From: Planctomycetota bacterium
Lineage (GTDB): Bacteria; Planctomycetota; Phycisphaerae; UBA1845; UTPLA1
Assembly: GCA_016712275.1 (NCBI GenBank)
Contig: JADJRI010000005.1
Coordinates: 124,001-188,000 of the forward strand
DNA: 64,000 bases
Direction of reading: 5' to 3'
Below are positions 9,547-20,112 of this stretch, one piece after another (the stretch's first letter is position 1; the number at the start of each line of letters is the position of its first letter). A model generated the notes under the pieces. That model saw only the letters and a list, made by a program, of their open reading frames with translations. It did no database searches and was not told the DNA's origin. The position numbers and the translations under genes were made by a program.

Positions 9547-10752
9547 TCAGTTATTACTGACGTCCATCGCGATAGCCGGCTCCAGCGCCGCATCCATCTC
9601 GTCGATCGGCTCCGGCAGAACGCGGCCTCGCGGATCGACATCCACCACTTCCCGTCCGGCCGCGACGGAAATGTGATGCACCGCCCGCTCGCTGCGAGCC
9701 ATCTCCACGAAACAAGCCAGTCGATACATGTTGTCGACCGCCATTTCCCGCGCGAGGTAATGATCAAAGAAATGAAGGGTGTGCCGGACATACTGCTCCG
9801 GCTGAACATCAACCGACTGATTGTGCTTGGCCCGCGCGACAATCCAGAGATAGCGCGGCTGGGGCGACTGGGCATAGAGCAGCCGCGACTGCTCCACCGG
9901 AATGTAACTGTCGCGCTCGCCGTGGATAAACAGAATCGGCCGCGGCTTCATGCGCCCCAACGTTTTTCGCACGGACGGAAACTTGCATTTGAACTTAAAG
10001 CGGCATGTAAGAATGACGCACCACCGCAGAAATTTCCAAAACTCCGGCGGGTGGTTCTCGTAGACGAACCGTACCTTCGCGAAAACGCTCGCCAGCTTTT
10101 TCATCAGGTACTCAAGCGTGCAGTCCGATGAAAACGCGCCGTCGCAGATAATCGTCTTTACCGATGGACATGTTTCGGCCGCGAGAATGGCGGCACAGGC
10201 GCCGCGCGAAATGCCGAATACGCCCATCTCGATCGGACGACCCTGTTCATCCAGCCATTGCTCGGCCAGGCTGATGGCCGCAACCATGTCGGCCACCTCA
10301 CGATCGCTGGGCCATTGCCTCGGCGTGTAGCCTTCTTCGCGCGATGAATCGCCATGGCCGCGAAAATCGAAGGTGAAAATATCGTAGCCGGCGGCGACCA
10401 GCGTCTTGCAATATCGTGCCGCGCTATGGCGCGTGCTCTTGAATTCAGGTGCGAACAATACCAGCCCCCGCGCGGGACGAGTGCGCGAATAGATAAACGT
10501 GCCACGCAGGCGAATGCCGTCGGCCGCGAAGAAATCCCGATCCTCGCCATGCAGCGGCGTATAGCCGGATTGCACCATCGACAACGGCGGCTCGGTGTCG
10601 CGAAGAATATTCAAACAAATGCGAACATACTTGCCAAGAATGAGCGCGGGAATAATCACCAGCAGCGTAATGGTGAAAAGGATGGACGTGAGCGCCCAAT
10701 TATGGGAGACCGTATCCCACAACCCGGTTAATCCAGACACTGACAGAATCAA
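9547..10752 (-). CDS. membrane-anchored alpha/beta hydrolase
   Basis: Alpha/beta-hydrolase with one N-terminal transmembrane segment (about residues 17-40 from this start) and a catalytic domain carrying the nucleophile elbow GISRG, an oxyanion-side FDFRGHGDSS, and a late H in RAKHNQSVD. The family includes serine hydrolases, esterases and dienelactone hydrolase-like proteins; the substrate is unknown. The open frame extends to 10902, but TTG 10752 or GTG 10740 places the membrane helix near the N-terminus and leaves room for divergent promoters with the Nudix gene. The start is therefore uncertain. Confidence 0.75.
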   Translation of the reverse strand: MILSVSGLTGLWDTVSHNWALTSILFTITLLVIIPALILGKYVRICLNILRDTEPPLSMVQSGYTPLHGEDRDFFAADGIRLRGTFIYSRTRPARGLVLFAPEFKSTRHSAARYCKTLVAAGYDIFTFDFRGHGDSSREEGYTPRQWPSDREVADMVAAISLAEQWLDEQGRPIEMGVFGISRGACAAILAAETCPSVKTIICDGAFSSDCTLEYLMKKLASVFAKVRFVYENHPPEFWKFLRWCVILTCRFKFKCKFPSVRKTLGRMKPRPILFIHGERDSYIPVEQSRLLYAQSPQPRYLWIVARAKHNQSVDVQPEQYVRHTLHFFDHYLAREMAVDNMYRLACFVEMARSERAVHHISVAAGREVVDVDPRGRVLPEPIDEMDAALEPAIAMDVSNN

Positions 10753-10964
10753 GTTTCCGCTCAAGTGCGAGCCTCCGAACGGTGCCGCGAGATCATAACA
10801 CGGCAGCCAAGACTCGCACCAGCGGAAAATTGTCTGTCGACCCGTGTGATTTCGTGGGCCGTGCCCCATAAAATGTTGATTGGAAACGGGATACTCCCGC
10901 AATCGGCCAAGTGATCTTTCACGTCTGCGAGGCCGTTCTTATCGTGATGTACGATCGAGGCCAT

Positions 10965-11519
10965 ATGCACCGAAATTGGCTGCTGGAAAAATTGGGTTTC
11001 TATCCGGCGCGCGATGCGGACGATGCCGCGAATCGCGATCGGATTGGTGCCTTCGTGGAAGAGCATCCCCGGTGCTTCGAGCGCGCTTTGCTCATTGGAC
11101 ACATCACCGGCTCGGGTTGGCTGATGGATCATACCGGGCAACGCGTGCTTCTCACCCATCACGCGAAACTAAACAAATGGCTCCAATTGGGAGGCCATGC
11201 CGACGGCGATTCGAACGTGCTCAGGGTGGCCCTGCGCGAGGCGGCCGAGGAATCCGGCTTGAATGACATCATCGCCGTTTCCGACGAAATATTCGATCTG
11301 GATGTTCATCCGATCCCGGCACGGGGCGGTGAGCCGGAACATTTCCACTATGATGTACGCTTTCTCCTGCAGGCGACGGGAGATGATCGCCATGTGCGAA
11401 CCGACGAATCGCATGAACTGCGATGGTTCACCGCCGCGGAACTCGCGGACTTCACCGTCGGCCGCTCGGTTCATCGCATGCGCGAAAAATGGCTGGCCCA
11501 CTTGAATGGAACACCATGA
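10965..11519 (+). CDS. Nudix hydrolase
   Basis: Nudix-fold protein of 184 residues. The Nudix box appears as GGHADGDSNVLRVALREAAE followed by ESGL, a variant in which the first glutamate position is altered while the REAAEE metal-binding core is intact. The family hydrolyses nucleoside diphosphates linked to another moiety. The ATG at 10965 is preferred over upstream starts because GAGG precedes it by 5 bases. Its stop overlaps the start of the PAS/HD-GYP gene (ATGA), so the two are probably co-translated. Confidence 0.86.
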   Translation: MHRNWLLEKLGFYPARDADDAANRDRIGAFVEEHPRCFERALLIGHITGSGWLMDHTGQRVLLTHHAKLNKWLQLGGHADGDSNVLRVALREAAEESGLNDIIAVSDEIFDLDVHPIPARGGEPEHFHYDVRFLLQATGDDRHVRTDESHELRWFTAAELADFTVGRSVHRMREKWLAHLNGTP

Positions 11520-12604
11520 CCGCCGCGAATGATCTGCCTCTGGAGACGATCACCGCACTGATGGAGTCGCTCAATTGCGGTGCGCTGCTGGTCGACCGCG
11601 CGGGGGTCATCTTTCACGCCAACACCCGCGCCTGCGAACTGCTTGCAAGGACGCGAACGGCGGTCGAAGGGCTGTCGATCGAATCGTTCTACGGCGAACC
11701 GGCCGACATCGAGTTTGTCAGGCAGCGCGTCGAGCAATTCGATTCGATCTTCGAGGACGATTTTTTCCTGCCCCGACCGGACGGCACGCGCCTGCCGGTC
11801 ATCGTTTCCAGCCGACCACTCGGTGACATTAATGTGTCAGTCGGCTTGTACAAAGTCATCACATTCATCGACATCGGCCGGCAGAAGCGACTGGAGCACC
11901 GGCTCACCGAGGACTACCGCCAGATCGCCAAACTCAGCGACACCGTGATCGAACAGGCCATCGAACTCAAACACCATTCCGATCGGCTCGAGCAGGCGGT
12001 GCGCGAGCGAACCACGGATCTCCGCGAAGCGAACATGGAGGCCATCTACATGCTCGCCGTCGCAAGCGAGGCGAAGGATGCCGACACCGGCGCGCATGTG
12101 CTTCGCATTCGCGAATACACCGAGCTTCTCGCCGGCGAAATGGGGCTGCCGCAGTTGACGGCGGAGCGGTGCGGCTAGTCCGCGGTGTTGCATGAGGTCG
12201 GAAAAATGGTGGTGCCCGATGCGGTGCTGAAGAAGCCCGGCGCGCTCACATCCGAGGAGCGGCGGGTGATCGAAAGCCACACGATCGCAGGCGAGCGCAT
12301 CCTGTCGGAAAAACCGTTCTTCGAAGTGGCCCGGCATATCGCCAGAAGTCATCACGAAAACTGGGACGGCAGCGGCTACCCCGACGGCCTCAAGGCGGGT
12401 GCCATTCCGCTGGCAGCCCGACTGGTGCGACTGGTGGATGTATATGATGCCCTTCTCAGCCCCCGCGTCTATAAACCGGCGTGGTCGCGGGACGATGCGA
12501 TGGCCACCATTCGCAAAAGCGGCGGATCGCTCTTCGATCCTGAAATTGTTAAGGCCTTTCTCCGCATCGAGAATTCGGCCGCCTTTCAAACCATCAGAGG
12601 GTGA
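11516..12604 (+). CDS. PAS / HD-GYP domain protein with in-frame TAG
   Basis: Putative signalling protein of 362 codons: a PAS-like domain (about 15-125), a helical linker likely to be coiled coil (about 130-180), and an HD-GYP domain, a family that degrades cyclic di-GMP. DTGAHVLRI, LHEVGKM, HHENWDGSGYPDGL and DVYDALLSP are visible. The core HD pair reads HE, so metal binding may be altered. A TAG at 12176-12178 interrupts the domain just before LHEVGKM, with perfect same-frame homology on both sides, so it is a single-base change rather than a frameshift. Sequencing error or a recent nonsense mutation are both possible. It overlaps the Nudix stop. Confidence 0.78.
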
Positions 12605-12614
12605 CACAACAGGG

Positions 12615-13373
12615 TCACAGCCGCTCGACGGACAGTGTGCCCTTGGCCCGCGCGCCGCGAACGTGCAGCCGAATGGCCTCGGCCACCTCCACGGGCGAGG
12701 AAATCGATTTCAAATTGATATTTTCGTCCGATTCGTCGGTACTGAAAATCTCGACGTCGCCGGTGTTCATCAGCCGGTCGGTGATGCTCTGCATCAGTCG
12801 TACATCGTCGATGCGCATCAGTTCAAGCTGATCCGAAACGCGCGTCAGGATCCCGCGATGCAGAAATAAACGCTGGGTGGTCAGGTGATAGCTCATGCCG
12901 TACACGACGAGCGCCTCGCGAACAAGAATCATCACCGCCGAGCCGACCACGAATATCCACGTCACCTGAACCAGCGAAGAATCGCCGGCCGTGTAACGCG
13001 AAGCGCCATAGAGGCCGCACCCGCTCAACAGAAACCAGAGCGTCCACAATCCCATGTTCGCGCGCCATGTCGGACGGCCCTGCCAGATGGGCTGCTCAAA
13101 TTGGGGATCCCGATAGACATCGCCGGCCGGCGCAGGCGCTTCCGCTGCCGGAGACGGCTCTCGATCACGAGAATCCCGCATCCGAATGCTCTCGCGAGCT
13201 TCCAAAACACTTGAAGAAGCACTTGATGTGCGATCGCCATTGCGCGCAACTTGAGCATTGCTCGCCACCGATGCCGCAACCCCCGCCGCCATGACGCGAA
13301 CGACCTTGGTGCCGCAATGGCGGCAAAAACGGCTGTCAGTTTCAATGGACCGTATGCACTTTCGGCATTTCAT
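12615..13373 (-). CDS. zinc-ribbon and bacterial PH domain membrane protein
   Basis: Protein of 252 residues. An N-terminal zinc ribbon (C3xxC6 and C17xxC20) is followed by a low-complexity Ala/Ser linker to about 95, two transmembrane helices (about 107-155), and a bacterial PH-like domain of the YdbS type (YHLTTQRLFLHRGILTRV to MNTGDVEIFSTDE). The function is unknown; such proteins are usually membrane-anchored scaffolds. It is convergent with the HD-GYP gene with only 10 bases between the stops. Confidence 0.78.
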   Translation of the reverse strand: MKCRKCIRSIETDSRFCRHCGTKVVRVMAAGVAASVASNAQVARNGDRTSSASSSVLEARESIRMRDSRDREPSPAAEAPAPAGDVYRDPQFEQPIWQGRPTWRANMGLWTLWFLLSGCGLYGASRYTAGDSSLVQVTWIFVVGSAVMILVREALVVYGMSYHLTTQRLFLHRGILTRVSDQLELMRIDDVRLMQSITDRLMNTGDVEIFSTDESDENINLKSISSPVEVAEAIRLHVRGARAKGTLSVERL

Positions 13374-13509
13374 CGGCGCGGACCTCTCGCGCGAACAAGA
13401 AAGACATCACCTTCTTATCGGGAACCACGGGGCCTCAGGATGAGAATTGCAGGCGCGCGCAGGCCGAATGCTCGTTTTGTCGGCTCATCGCGGTTAGAAT
13501 GAGTTCATC

Positions 13510-14166
13510 ATGATGGAATTGCCCCAATGTTTGTCTGCGCTGTCGCCGCGCTCGATGGATGCCATTGCCGCCGCCGCCCTCGCGTCGCAGGCCAATGTTG
13601 TAACGCTTCGTGTCGCCTTGGAGCGAAAGCAAACGATCGCAGCGGAATTGACCGACATTCGAACCCCCGCGCCGGGCGCGGTGACGCATTCGCGCGAGAT
13701 GCTGCTCGACCGCGAGGTTGTAAAGGGGTACTCGCCCGAGGAAGCCATGATGCGGCTGCGTCAGGTATGGGGCGAGTTTTGCGCGCTGTGCTGGCTGTTT
13801 CCCTTTTGCGATCCGCAGAAACCGATCGACTTTCACGAACTGTCGCCGGCACAAACTACGCGATGCTGTGCCGATGTGATGACAAAACTCGAGCAGGTGC
13901 AGCGGATTCTCTGGCGCATTCGACTGGAAATGCGCATCCGATTCGACAAAGACGCCCGCCGCGATCCGGCATTTCAACGCGAATTCGAGGATGCCCAGAT
14001 GGAGCGCGCCGTCGTCTACGGACACGATGTCCGGATGTGCGACGATCAGTCGCTCTTCGCTGGCGCCTGCGAACATGCTGGCATGCTGGCGGCACTGCGA
14101 TGGGCCAGCGACGACCGCTGGGCCTGGGAGGGACCGGGCATCATGGATGTGGTGCTCACCCGGTGA
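13510..14166 (+). CDS. hypothetical protein
   Basis: Protein of 218 residues without a recognised family. It is largely helical, with charged stretches at about 55-80 and 130-160, several cysteines (C91, C94, C100), no signal peptide and no membrane segment. This frame is preferred over two overlapping long frames because its codon third positions are GC-rich and its composition resembles a soluble protein. It starts at the first of two ATGs, without a clear ribosome binding site, and is followed by the convergent HNG-repeat lipoprotein gene. Confidence 0.5.
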   Translation: MMELPQCLSALSPRSMDAIAAAALASQANVVTLRVALERKQTIAAELTDIRTPAPGAVTHSREMLLDREVVKGYSPEEAMMRLRQVWGEFCALCWLFPFCDPQKPIDFHELSPAQTTRCCADVMTKLEQVQRILWRIRLEMRIRFDKDARRDPAFQREFEDAQMERAVVYGHDVRMCDDQSLFAGACEHAGMLAALRWASDDRWAWEGPGIMDVVLTR

Positions 14167-14175
14167 CGCGCTCGA

Positions 14176-14991
14176 CTATTTCACCAGCGAAATATTGCCG
14201 TTGAAAGATTCCACTTCCAGTCGCCCCGCGCCTTCGCCAAGCGTTCCCACAACTTCATACTTGCTCATCTCTTTCACCCGCCACGGCAGATCGGACTTGA
14301 TGCGCCCGTTGTGCGTACGGCAGGCCAGTTCCGTCGAAACAGTATCGTCCAGTCGGGCGATGATGGCGCCGTTGTGTGTGGCAATTCTGCCGCTGAGGCG
14401 GCTGGAACCCGATGAGTCGATGTGGATGCTTCCATTGTGGGTATCGAGATTCATTTCGCTGGCCGCGCTCTTGGCGTGAATGTCCCCATTGTGCGTCAAC
14501 ACACGCAGCGCCGGCGAATGTGCCGCAACGCTGACATCTCCATTGTGTGTCACCACCTTGCACTCCCCTGCGACGTCCTTGACAACGATGTCCCCGTTGT
14601 GCGACGTCAGCGATGATGCCAGGCGGACCGGAACGAACACCTTGTAACTGACAATCGCCTGCCAGTCCGACGCCTTCGCGCGCCGCCAGCGCGGCACGAG
14701 GCGATGGCGCCCGTCCGCGACGGTCTCGGAGACCAGCTCTACCGCGTCCTTGCAGTTTTGCGCGGATTCCAGATTCCATCCGCCGTATCTGGCCGTGATC
14801 ACGGCCTCGATCTGCGACGCGTTCGCACTGCCGATCAATTGGATATCGCCGTTGTGGGTTTCAATATCGATGGTATTCAGATCGGCGGCCGCAATGGTGA
14901 TGGTCTCCGAGCTGTCTATCCAGACGCGCGGCCCGCCGCAGCCTGCTGCTGACAATAGGACAACCGTCAGGCACATACCCGTCGTTTTCAT
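14176..14991 (-). CDS. DUF4097-like lipoprotein with HNG repeats
   Basis: Lipoprotein of 271 residues. The signal peptide ends in LSAAGC (Cys 18). The body carries eight copies of a short motif close to THNGDI (ETHNGDI, TSHNGDI, VTHNGDV, LTHNGDI, DTHNGSI, ATHNGAI, RTHNGRI, ESFNGNI), the later ones about 20-25 residues apart, which suggests a right-handed beta-solenoid like that of DUF4097 putative adhesins. The start is fixed by AGGAG about 7 bases upstream and by the signal peptide; the longer open frame is spurious. Outer membrane or periplasmic location is likely. Confidence 0.78.
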   Translation of the reverse strand: MKTTGMCLTVVLLSAAGCGGPRVWIDSSETITIAAADLNTIDIETHNGDIQLIGSANASQIEAVITARYGGWNLESAQNCKDAVELVSETVADGRHRLVPRWRRAKASDWQAIVSYKVFVPVRLASSLTSHNGDIVVKDVAGECKVVTHNGDVSVAAHSPALRVLTHNGDIHAKSAASEMNLDTHNGSIHIDSSGSSRLSGRIATHNGAIIARLDDTVSTELACRTHNGRIKSDLPWRVKEMSKYEVVGTLGEGAGRLEVESFNGNISLVK

Positions 14992-15637
14992 GCAATGCTC
15001 CTTGAATGCCGGTGCGATCGCCCAACCCGAAGGCCTTTCAGTAAAGCCGGGGCACGCGTCGACTAGCTGTAAACTCTTCAGATTCCCGATGGGTACATTG
15101 TGCCAAGAACTCCAATTATTTGGAATCTGAAAGTCCCGTGGACTTGAGCAGTTTAGAAATGTAAATGCCCATTCATAAGTGGCATGCGCAAGCGGTTTAC
15201 TGCTTGCCTGTGCGAAGAGTGACAAACGCCAGTCAATTGTGAACCGCTCAAAGGCGCAGCCGTTCATAAACGCCAACGCTGGGCTGGAAATGGGTTTATC
15301 GCACTTGTGGGCTTGTATCTCGAATCAAGAAATGTAAAAATAAAAAATCGGCACAACGAGCGACAAGACGGCAACCCTACCGTTATTAACTGCTTGAGCC
15401 CGCAGATGCACGCAAGGGTGCTCGAGTCGGGTTGCGGAAGCAGCCGAGGCTGTCGTCCCGCTTAGCGCTTCGTCGCTCACTGTGCCACTTAAATAAATAC
15501 AATGAATTTGCCGGAAAGCAAATTGCTTTTCCGGATTTTATGAATCGACCCATGAAAGCCGACCGCCTGCCGAATTGGCCGCACGCAGGAATTGCCGGCT
15601 TTTTTGAGGCTGTGGGTTTCACCGGTCGGAATCGATA
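14992..15637. other. intergenic stretch with one hairpin
   Basis: About 650 bases without a supported gene. The only structure seen is a near-perfect inverted repeat at 15511-15534 (CCGGAAAGCAA paired with TTGCTTTTCCGG, one bulged T), possibly a terminator for the HEAT-repeat gene read from the right. Confidence 0.45.
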
Positions 15638-18216
15638 TCAAGGGCTGCTCGACAGGGTGCGTAGTGATGCGATGGCGGCCGTACGCTCGGCTTCCGGCGC
15701 TCCGACCGCGTAGCCCGGCCAATCGCGCGCGATCTTTTTGGCGACCTCAATCAGCCGTGTCTCCTCTTCCGGGCTGGGTCGTTTCGCCGCTTCCGCGACA
15801 ATCGAGCTGCGATTTCAACCAGGACGACTTCGCGGCCAAACGACAGAATTCGCGCCTCGCTTTCGGAATCGGTGCCGACGGCGTCCAGGTGCCGATTAAC
15901 GACTGAGAGCCGCGCCGTCTCGGCAGCCAGCTTCAGGTCGGCAAGGCGTGCCGAATAATCCGGCGATACCTGGGCGATCACCGGCGCGGCAATCCGGATG
16001 AGATCCATTAGCCTCGCGAATTCGGCGGCCAAATCGGCGCCGCCGAGGCGTGCTTCGATTTCCCGCACGACGGTATCGGCCAGTCGGTCGTGATATCCCG
16101 AATTCGAAGATTCGATTGGGGCGAAATCCTTCAACTGTGCCATTGCGGCAACATCCTGGCCGTCGTGCAACAGCGCCTCGACCAGCCGAATGCGAAGATC
16201 CTCCGCGTGTTCCGATTTCAATTCCAGAGCAAGCGAAATGGCCTCCTCGAGCGACTTGGCCTCCGAGGCATAGTCGTGCAGCGCAGATTGGGCCGAGGCA
16301 AGGTTCTCAACAAGCGAGAGACGCTGCGCCGGTGCAAGGGGCTCGGTTCGATCGTTGGAGTTTTTTAGCGAGAAGAGCAAGTCGGCCCGCCGGCGCTGCG
16401 AGGCCGCGTCGTTGGGGCGGTTGAATCGCTCGGCCATTTCAACCTGGTCGCGCGCCGGAAGCCGCTTGACCACAGCCATGTAGCTTTCCCATGCCTTTTC
16501 GCGCACTGATTGATTGGGCTCCTGGGCGCTGTCGAGACAGAATCCGAGGGCATCGAGATCCTCCCGGCCTCGGCCGCACCGGCCGAGCGCCTGAACGACC
16601 GCAAGTCGCACCTCGGGTTCCTGGGCGGTGGCGCTCTTGCGAATATGCTCGGCGCTGCCGACATACGACGAAAATGCCGTGATGGCGGCACTTCGAACGC
16701 GAACGCCGCGCGAAGGCGCCATTTCATCGATGAAAATCGGCCGAAACTCGTCCGCGCCGATGCGACCCATGGCTTCGATGAAGCGTTCCCGAACATCATC
16801 CTCGCCGGAGGACAATTTGGCGTATCGCTCGATCATCGCCGAAATGACATTTTGAGTTTCTCCGTTCGCCGAGCCGCCACGTCGCGCCAACAATCCGATC
16901 GACGACGCGGCTTCGCCGACCACCAGACGCGAAGGATCATCCAGCCTCGGCAGCAGCGCGGGAATGACCGCCGCATCATCGAGGCGCCCCAGCGCGGCGA
17001 CCTGCGCCGCGCGAACCGTCGGGTCCAGTTCAACCGTAAGCGCGTTGGTGAGGCGCTCGCCACTGCCCGCCGGCCGAAGATCGCCGACGATGCCGGCGGT
17101 CCTGCGCCGAATCACCGGGTTGGGGTCGGTCACCAGCTTTAGCAATTGCGCTCGCACTTCCTGATTGATCGCCTTGCGGTCGGTGATAAGGCCGTTGATA
17201 AGATCCAATGCGAGTCCGCGAACCGCGCCGGAGTCATCCCTAAGATAGGCAAGCAATTTCTTGGATTGCTCTGCTTCAGGCGTCAGCAGATAGGCCTCGC
17301 GATAGGCGGCCACCAATCGCGAGACCAGTGTCTCGCGATCGGCACGCATGCGTTGAATCTCGTCTTTTCGACGCTGATTCACATCGCGCAACCATTCGAT
17401 CGGGTCCATCTCATCATGGGCTTCCCACCAGGCCCTGGCGGCGACGGCATCCAGAAAACGGGTGCCCGCCATCCAAGCCGCCTCCAAGGCAGAGGCCCGC
17501 AGTGCGTCGGTGGAATCCTGAAGAATCTCAATCAGAGCGCTCACCGCATTCAGGTCGTCGCCAAGAAACCCCAACGCCGCAATGACGGCATTGCGCTGCT
17601 CCAGCGGAAGCACGGTGTCCGAAGCCATGGCCCGCAGACGGGGTATGACCGTCGGCGATTCGAATCGCCGAAGCGTCGCCGGAATCATCTGGGCCAGCTC
17701 CGGCGGATTGCGACCGAGAAGCGATAAGAGCGGTTCAAGCAGCGAACGGTGCGGCCGATCGACCGATAGCATCGCCCGACAAACGGCCTGCTTGGCAAGC
17801 GCATCGTTCGGCGCCTTCAGGACATCGGACAGGCGGCGGGCGGCCTCATCAGTGCCGATTCGTAGCAAATTGCGAGCGCCAAGCTCCCGGGCTTCCGGCG
17901 TGTTGTTGCCGGTAATCAGCAGCAGGAAATCGTCCAGTTCCTGAGCGGTGCTTTTGGCTGGAGCGGCCGTCGGTTCATCGGTCGGCTGCGACTCGGCCGC
18001 GAGGGTGGCCGACGGCTCGACGGGCGGCGCAATCTGCGCGCCATCGCCAAACGATGAGAGTCCGAAAGCCGAGATGAGAATCCAAGCCGAGAGCATGCCG
18101 GAAAGCCTTTGACTTATCGAGGGACAGAGTCGCCCCACCGTGTCGAATGACAGCGGAATCCTGCGGTTTCGAATGGGTTTGGCGAAGCACTGCCTTGTAT
18201 CACAGCCATCTCTCAT
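15638..18216 (-). CDS. HEAT-repeat protein, C-terminal frameshift
   Basis: Large alpha-helical repeat protein of about 860 residues. An N-terminal signal-like hydrophobic segment (MLSAWILISAFGLSSF) is followed by a long series of HEAT/PBS-lyase-like repeats of about 30-40 residues (for example VRAAQVAALGRLDDAAVIPA) and a TPR-like region. The ATG at 18096, starting directly at the hydrophobic segment, is an alternative start. The open frame stops at 15751, but a better-looking continuation (EEETRLIEVAKKIARDWPGY) lies in another frame and ends at 15638, so a slip near 15805 is inferred. Such proteins usually act as scaffolds; the partner is unknown. Confidence 0.72.
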
Positions 18217-18249
18217 CGTCAATTCCGATCACCGACAATCTTACGATTC

Positions 18250-18274
18250 CCATTTTGTATGAGGTACAAAATGG
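18250..18274. promoter_or_regulatory. perfect palindrome upstream of HEAT gene
   Basis: CCATTTTGTA and TACAAAATGG are perfect 10-base arms around TGAGG. It lies 34 bases upstream of the longest start of the HEAT-repeat gene and could be an operator. The regulator is unknown. Confidence 0.4.
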
Positions 18275-18898
18275 CGAATGGATAGGCGACATCTTGCGGA
18301 CGGAATAACAACAACGTTTGCCGATTCCATCGCCGCCAAGTTGATCGCCGCTCCCGTTATTGGCTCGATGAAAGCAAGGCTTCACGAGCCATTGACGGAC
18401 AAGGCGCAGCCGCGAAAATGTCAGGCTTGAATTCAGCCGTTGCGAGTAATTAGGTCGTTCGACCCTTTTTGAATTGATGTGTCCAAAACAACATCGCCCC
18501 TCACTGAGTCTACTTGACCGTGAAACCAATCGTGAACAAATCCCACGATTGGGATTGCTGGAGAATTCGATGATTGCGAAGGGTCCAAGTTGTTTCAGCA
18601 ACCATCCCGCACGAATTGTGGACGTCCGAGGCGTCCAAGACGCTATTAGCTTCGCAATCATATAATGTTAAGTCTCGTTTACGCTTCCTAAGCATGGGGA
18701 TGCGTTCTGACGACGATAAGGGGGTAGGAACGATCGGCGATTTGGGCGAAAAAAGCGACTCGGTTCCGATAACATTCTCGCAACCGATCGGGCGAAGTAC
18801 CGTACAATCTGACGTAGTCGTACTGTGAAGTATTGCGTCCCTCGCGACGGAAGGTGTGTAAGCCAGTGATTGCCAACTGTTTGAACAACCCGGGAACT
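18275..18898. other. intergenic stretch without a recognised gene
   Basis: About 620 bases between the HEAT-repeat gene and the charged secreted protein. The open frames here are antisense or short and show no ribosome binding site or known motif. Confidence 0.45.
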
Positions 18899-20112
18899 GT
18901 GAAACGCGTAACGAATCGCATTTTCTTGGCGCTGCTGATGGCAGGCGCGTTGGCCTCGGCCCCAGCAATGCAAATGCGCAGCAGCCCGCCAGAATCGCGC
19001 CGGCCAAGCCGGCCGCAAGCCAGCCCAGTTCCGGGGCGGCCACGGCCCGCACGCATCCCAACGACCCGATGCTGTGGGACACCGAGCAAATGATGGACGA
19101 GGCCGTCGCCCAGATTTCCAAGCGATACAACCTGACGCCCCAGCAGCAGGAATACACTCAACTTCTATTAAAGAAGCGCGTGCGGGAATTCCTCGATCAA
19201 TATGAAACCGATGTCCGCGAATTGTTGCAGGAATCGATCGACATGCGACTCGGCAAAAAGGAGTCAGACCCGGCGGCCATGATGAAGTGGGCCATTCGGG
19301 CGATGCCGGTCTACGATGCCGCCAAGAATGCGATTCTTGATGGCAACAGAGAATGGGGCCAGATTCTGGACGAGAGTCAGAAGAAAACGCACGATCGCGA
19401 TCTCAGCCTCATGGACCAGAATTTCACCAATGTCACCAAACAACTGAAGGACATGGAAGATGGTAAGGGGCCGAAATTCAATCGAACCCCCTCCATGAAC
19501 GATGGCGGTGTCACCCCGACCGGTCAAAACGTGGCCCGACGCCCGGAAATCGAAGATTCATGGATCGCGTATGTCGAAAAGTTCATCAACACTTACAAGC
19601 TCGATGATGCCAAGAAAATCGCGGCCCGCGAAAAGATTCACAAAGATCAGCTCGAAAAGGCCAAGCAATATCGCGAGGCCAACAAAGACAAGTTCCGCCA
19701 GATCGAAGATGAAACCGCGAAGAACCTCCGCGAGCTGCCGGTCGAAGAGCGAATGAAGCGCATTGGCGAGGCCGATCGAAAGAAGAAGGACCTCGAACTG
19801 CCGATTCGCCGGCTCTTCATTGAGCTATGCCGCCGGCTGGATGCCCTGCCGTCCAGCAAGCAGCGAGCCGAAGTGACCGACGCCGCCAAGAAGGACCTGG
19901 ACGATCTCTATCACCGCCTCGCGGGCGACACCACCAAGAAATCCATGTCCGATCGCGAAGCCGACGACAAGCCGGCCGCGGGCGACGAGAAGAAACCGTC
20001 TCAGCCCACCTCGGCCCCCTCGACCGGCGGCGAATCCCCCAAGCCGGCCGACGCCCCCAAACCCGGCGAAACCACGCCCGTAGGTGACAAACCGGCGACA
20101 CTTCAAAACTGA
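18899..20112 (+). CDS. secreted charged coiled-coil protein, frameshift after signal peptide
   Basis: The open frame from ATG 19069 gives 347 residues rich in Lys, Glu and Asp, with predicted coiled coils (KIHKDQLEKAKQYREANKDK) and a Pro/Lys/Ala-rich tail. A signal peptide (KRVTNRIFLALLMAGALASA) sits in another frame just upstream, starting at GTG 18899. The sequence linking it to the body (NANAQQPARIAPAK) is in the frame of the body, so one base near 18960 is probably missing or extra. No family is recognised and secretion is inferred. The gene stands alone at the edge of the repeat-rich region. Confidence 0.65.

Noticed and set aside
13435..14076. Minus-strand frame and another + frame overlapping the 13510 gene.
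   Set aside because: Only one can be real; the 13510 frame has the most protein-like composition, though confidence is moderate.
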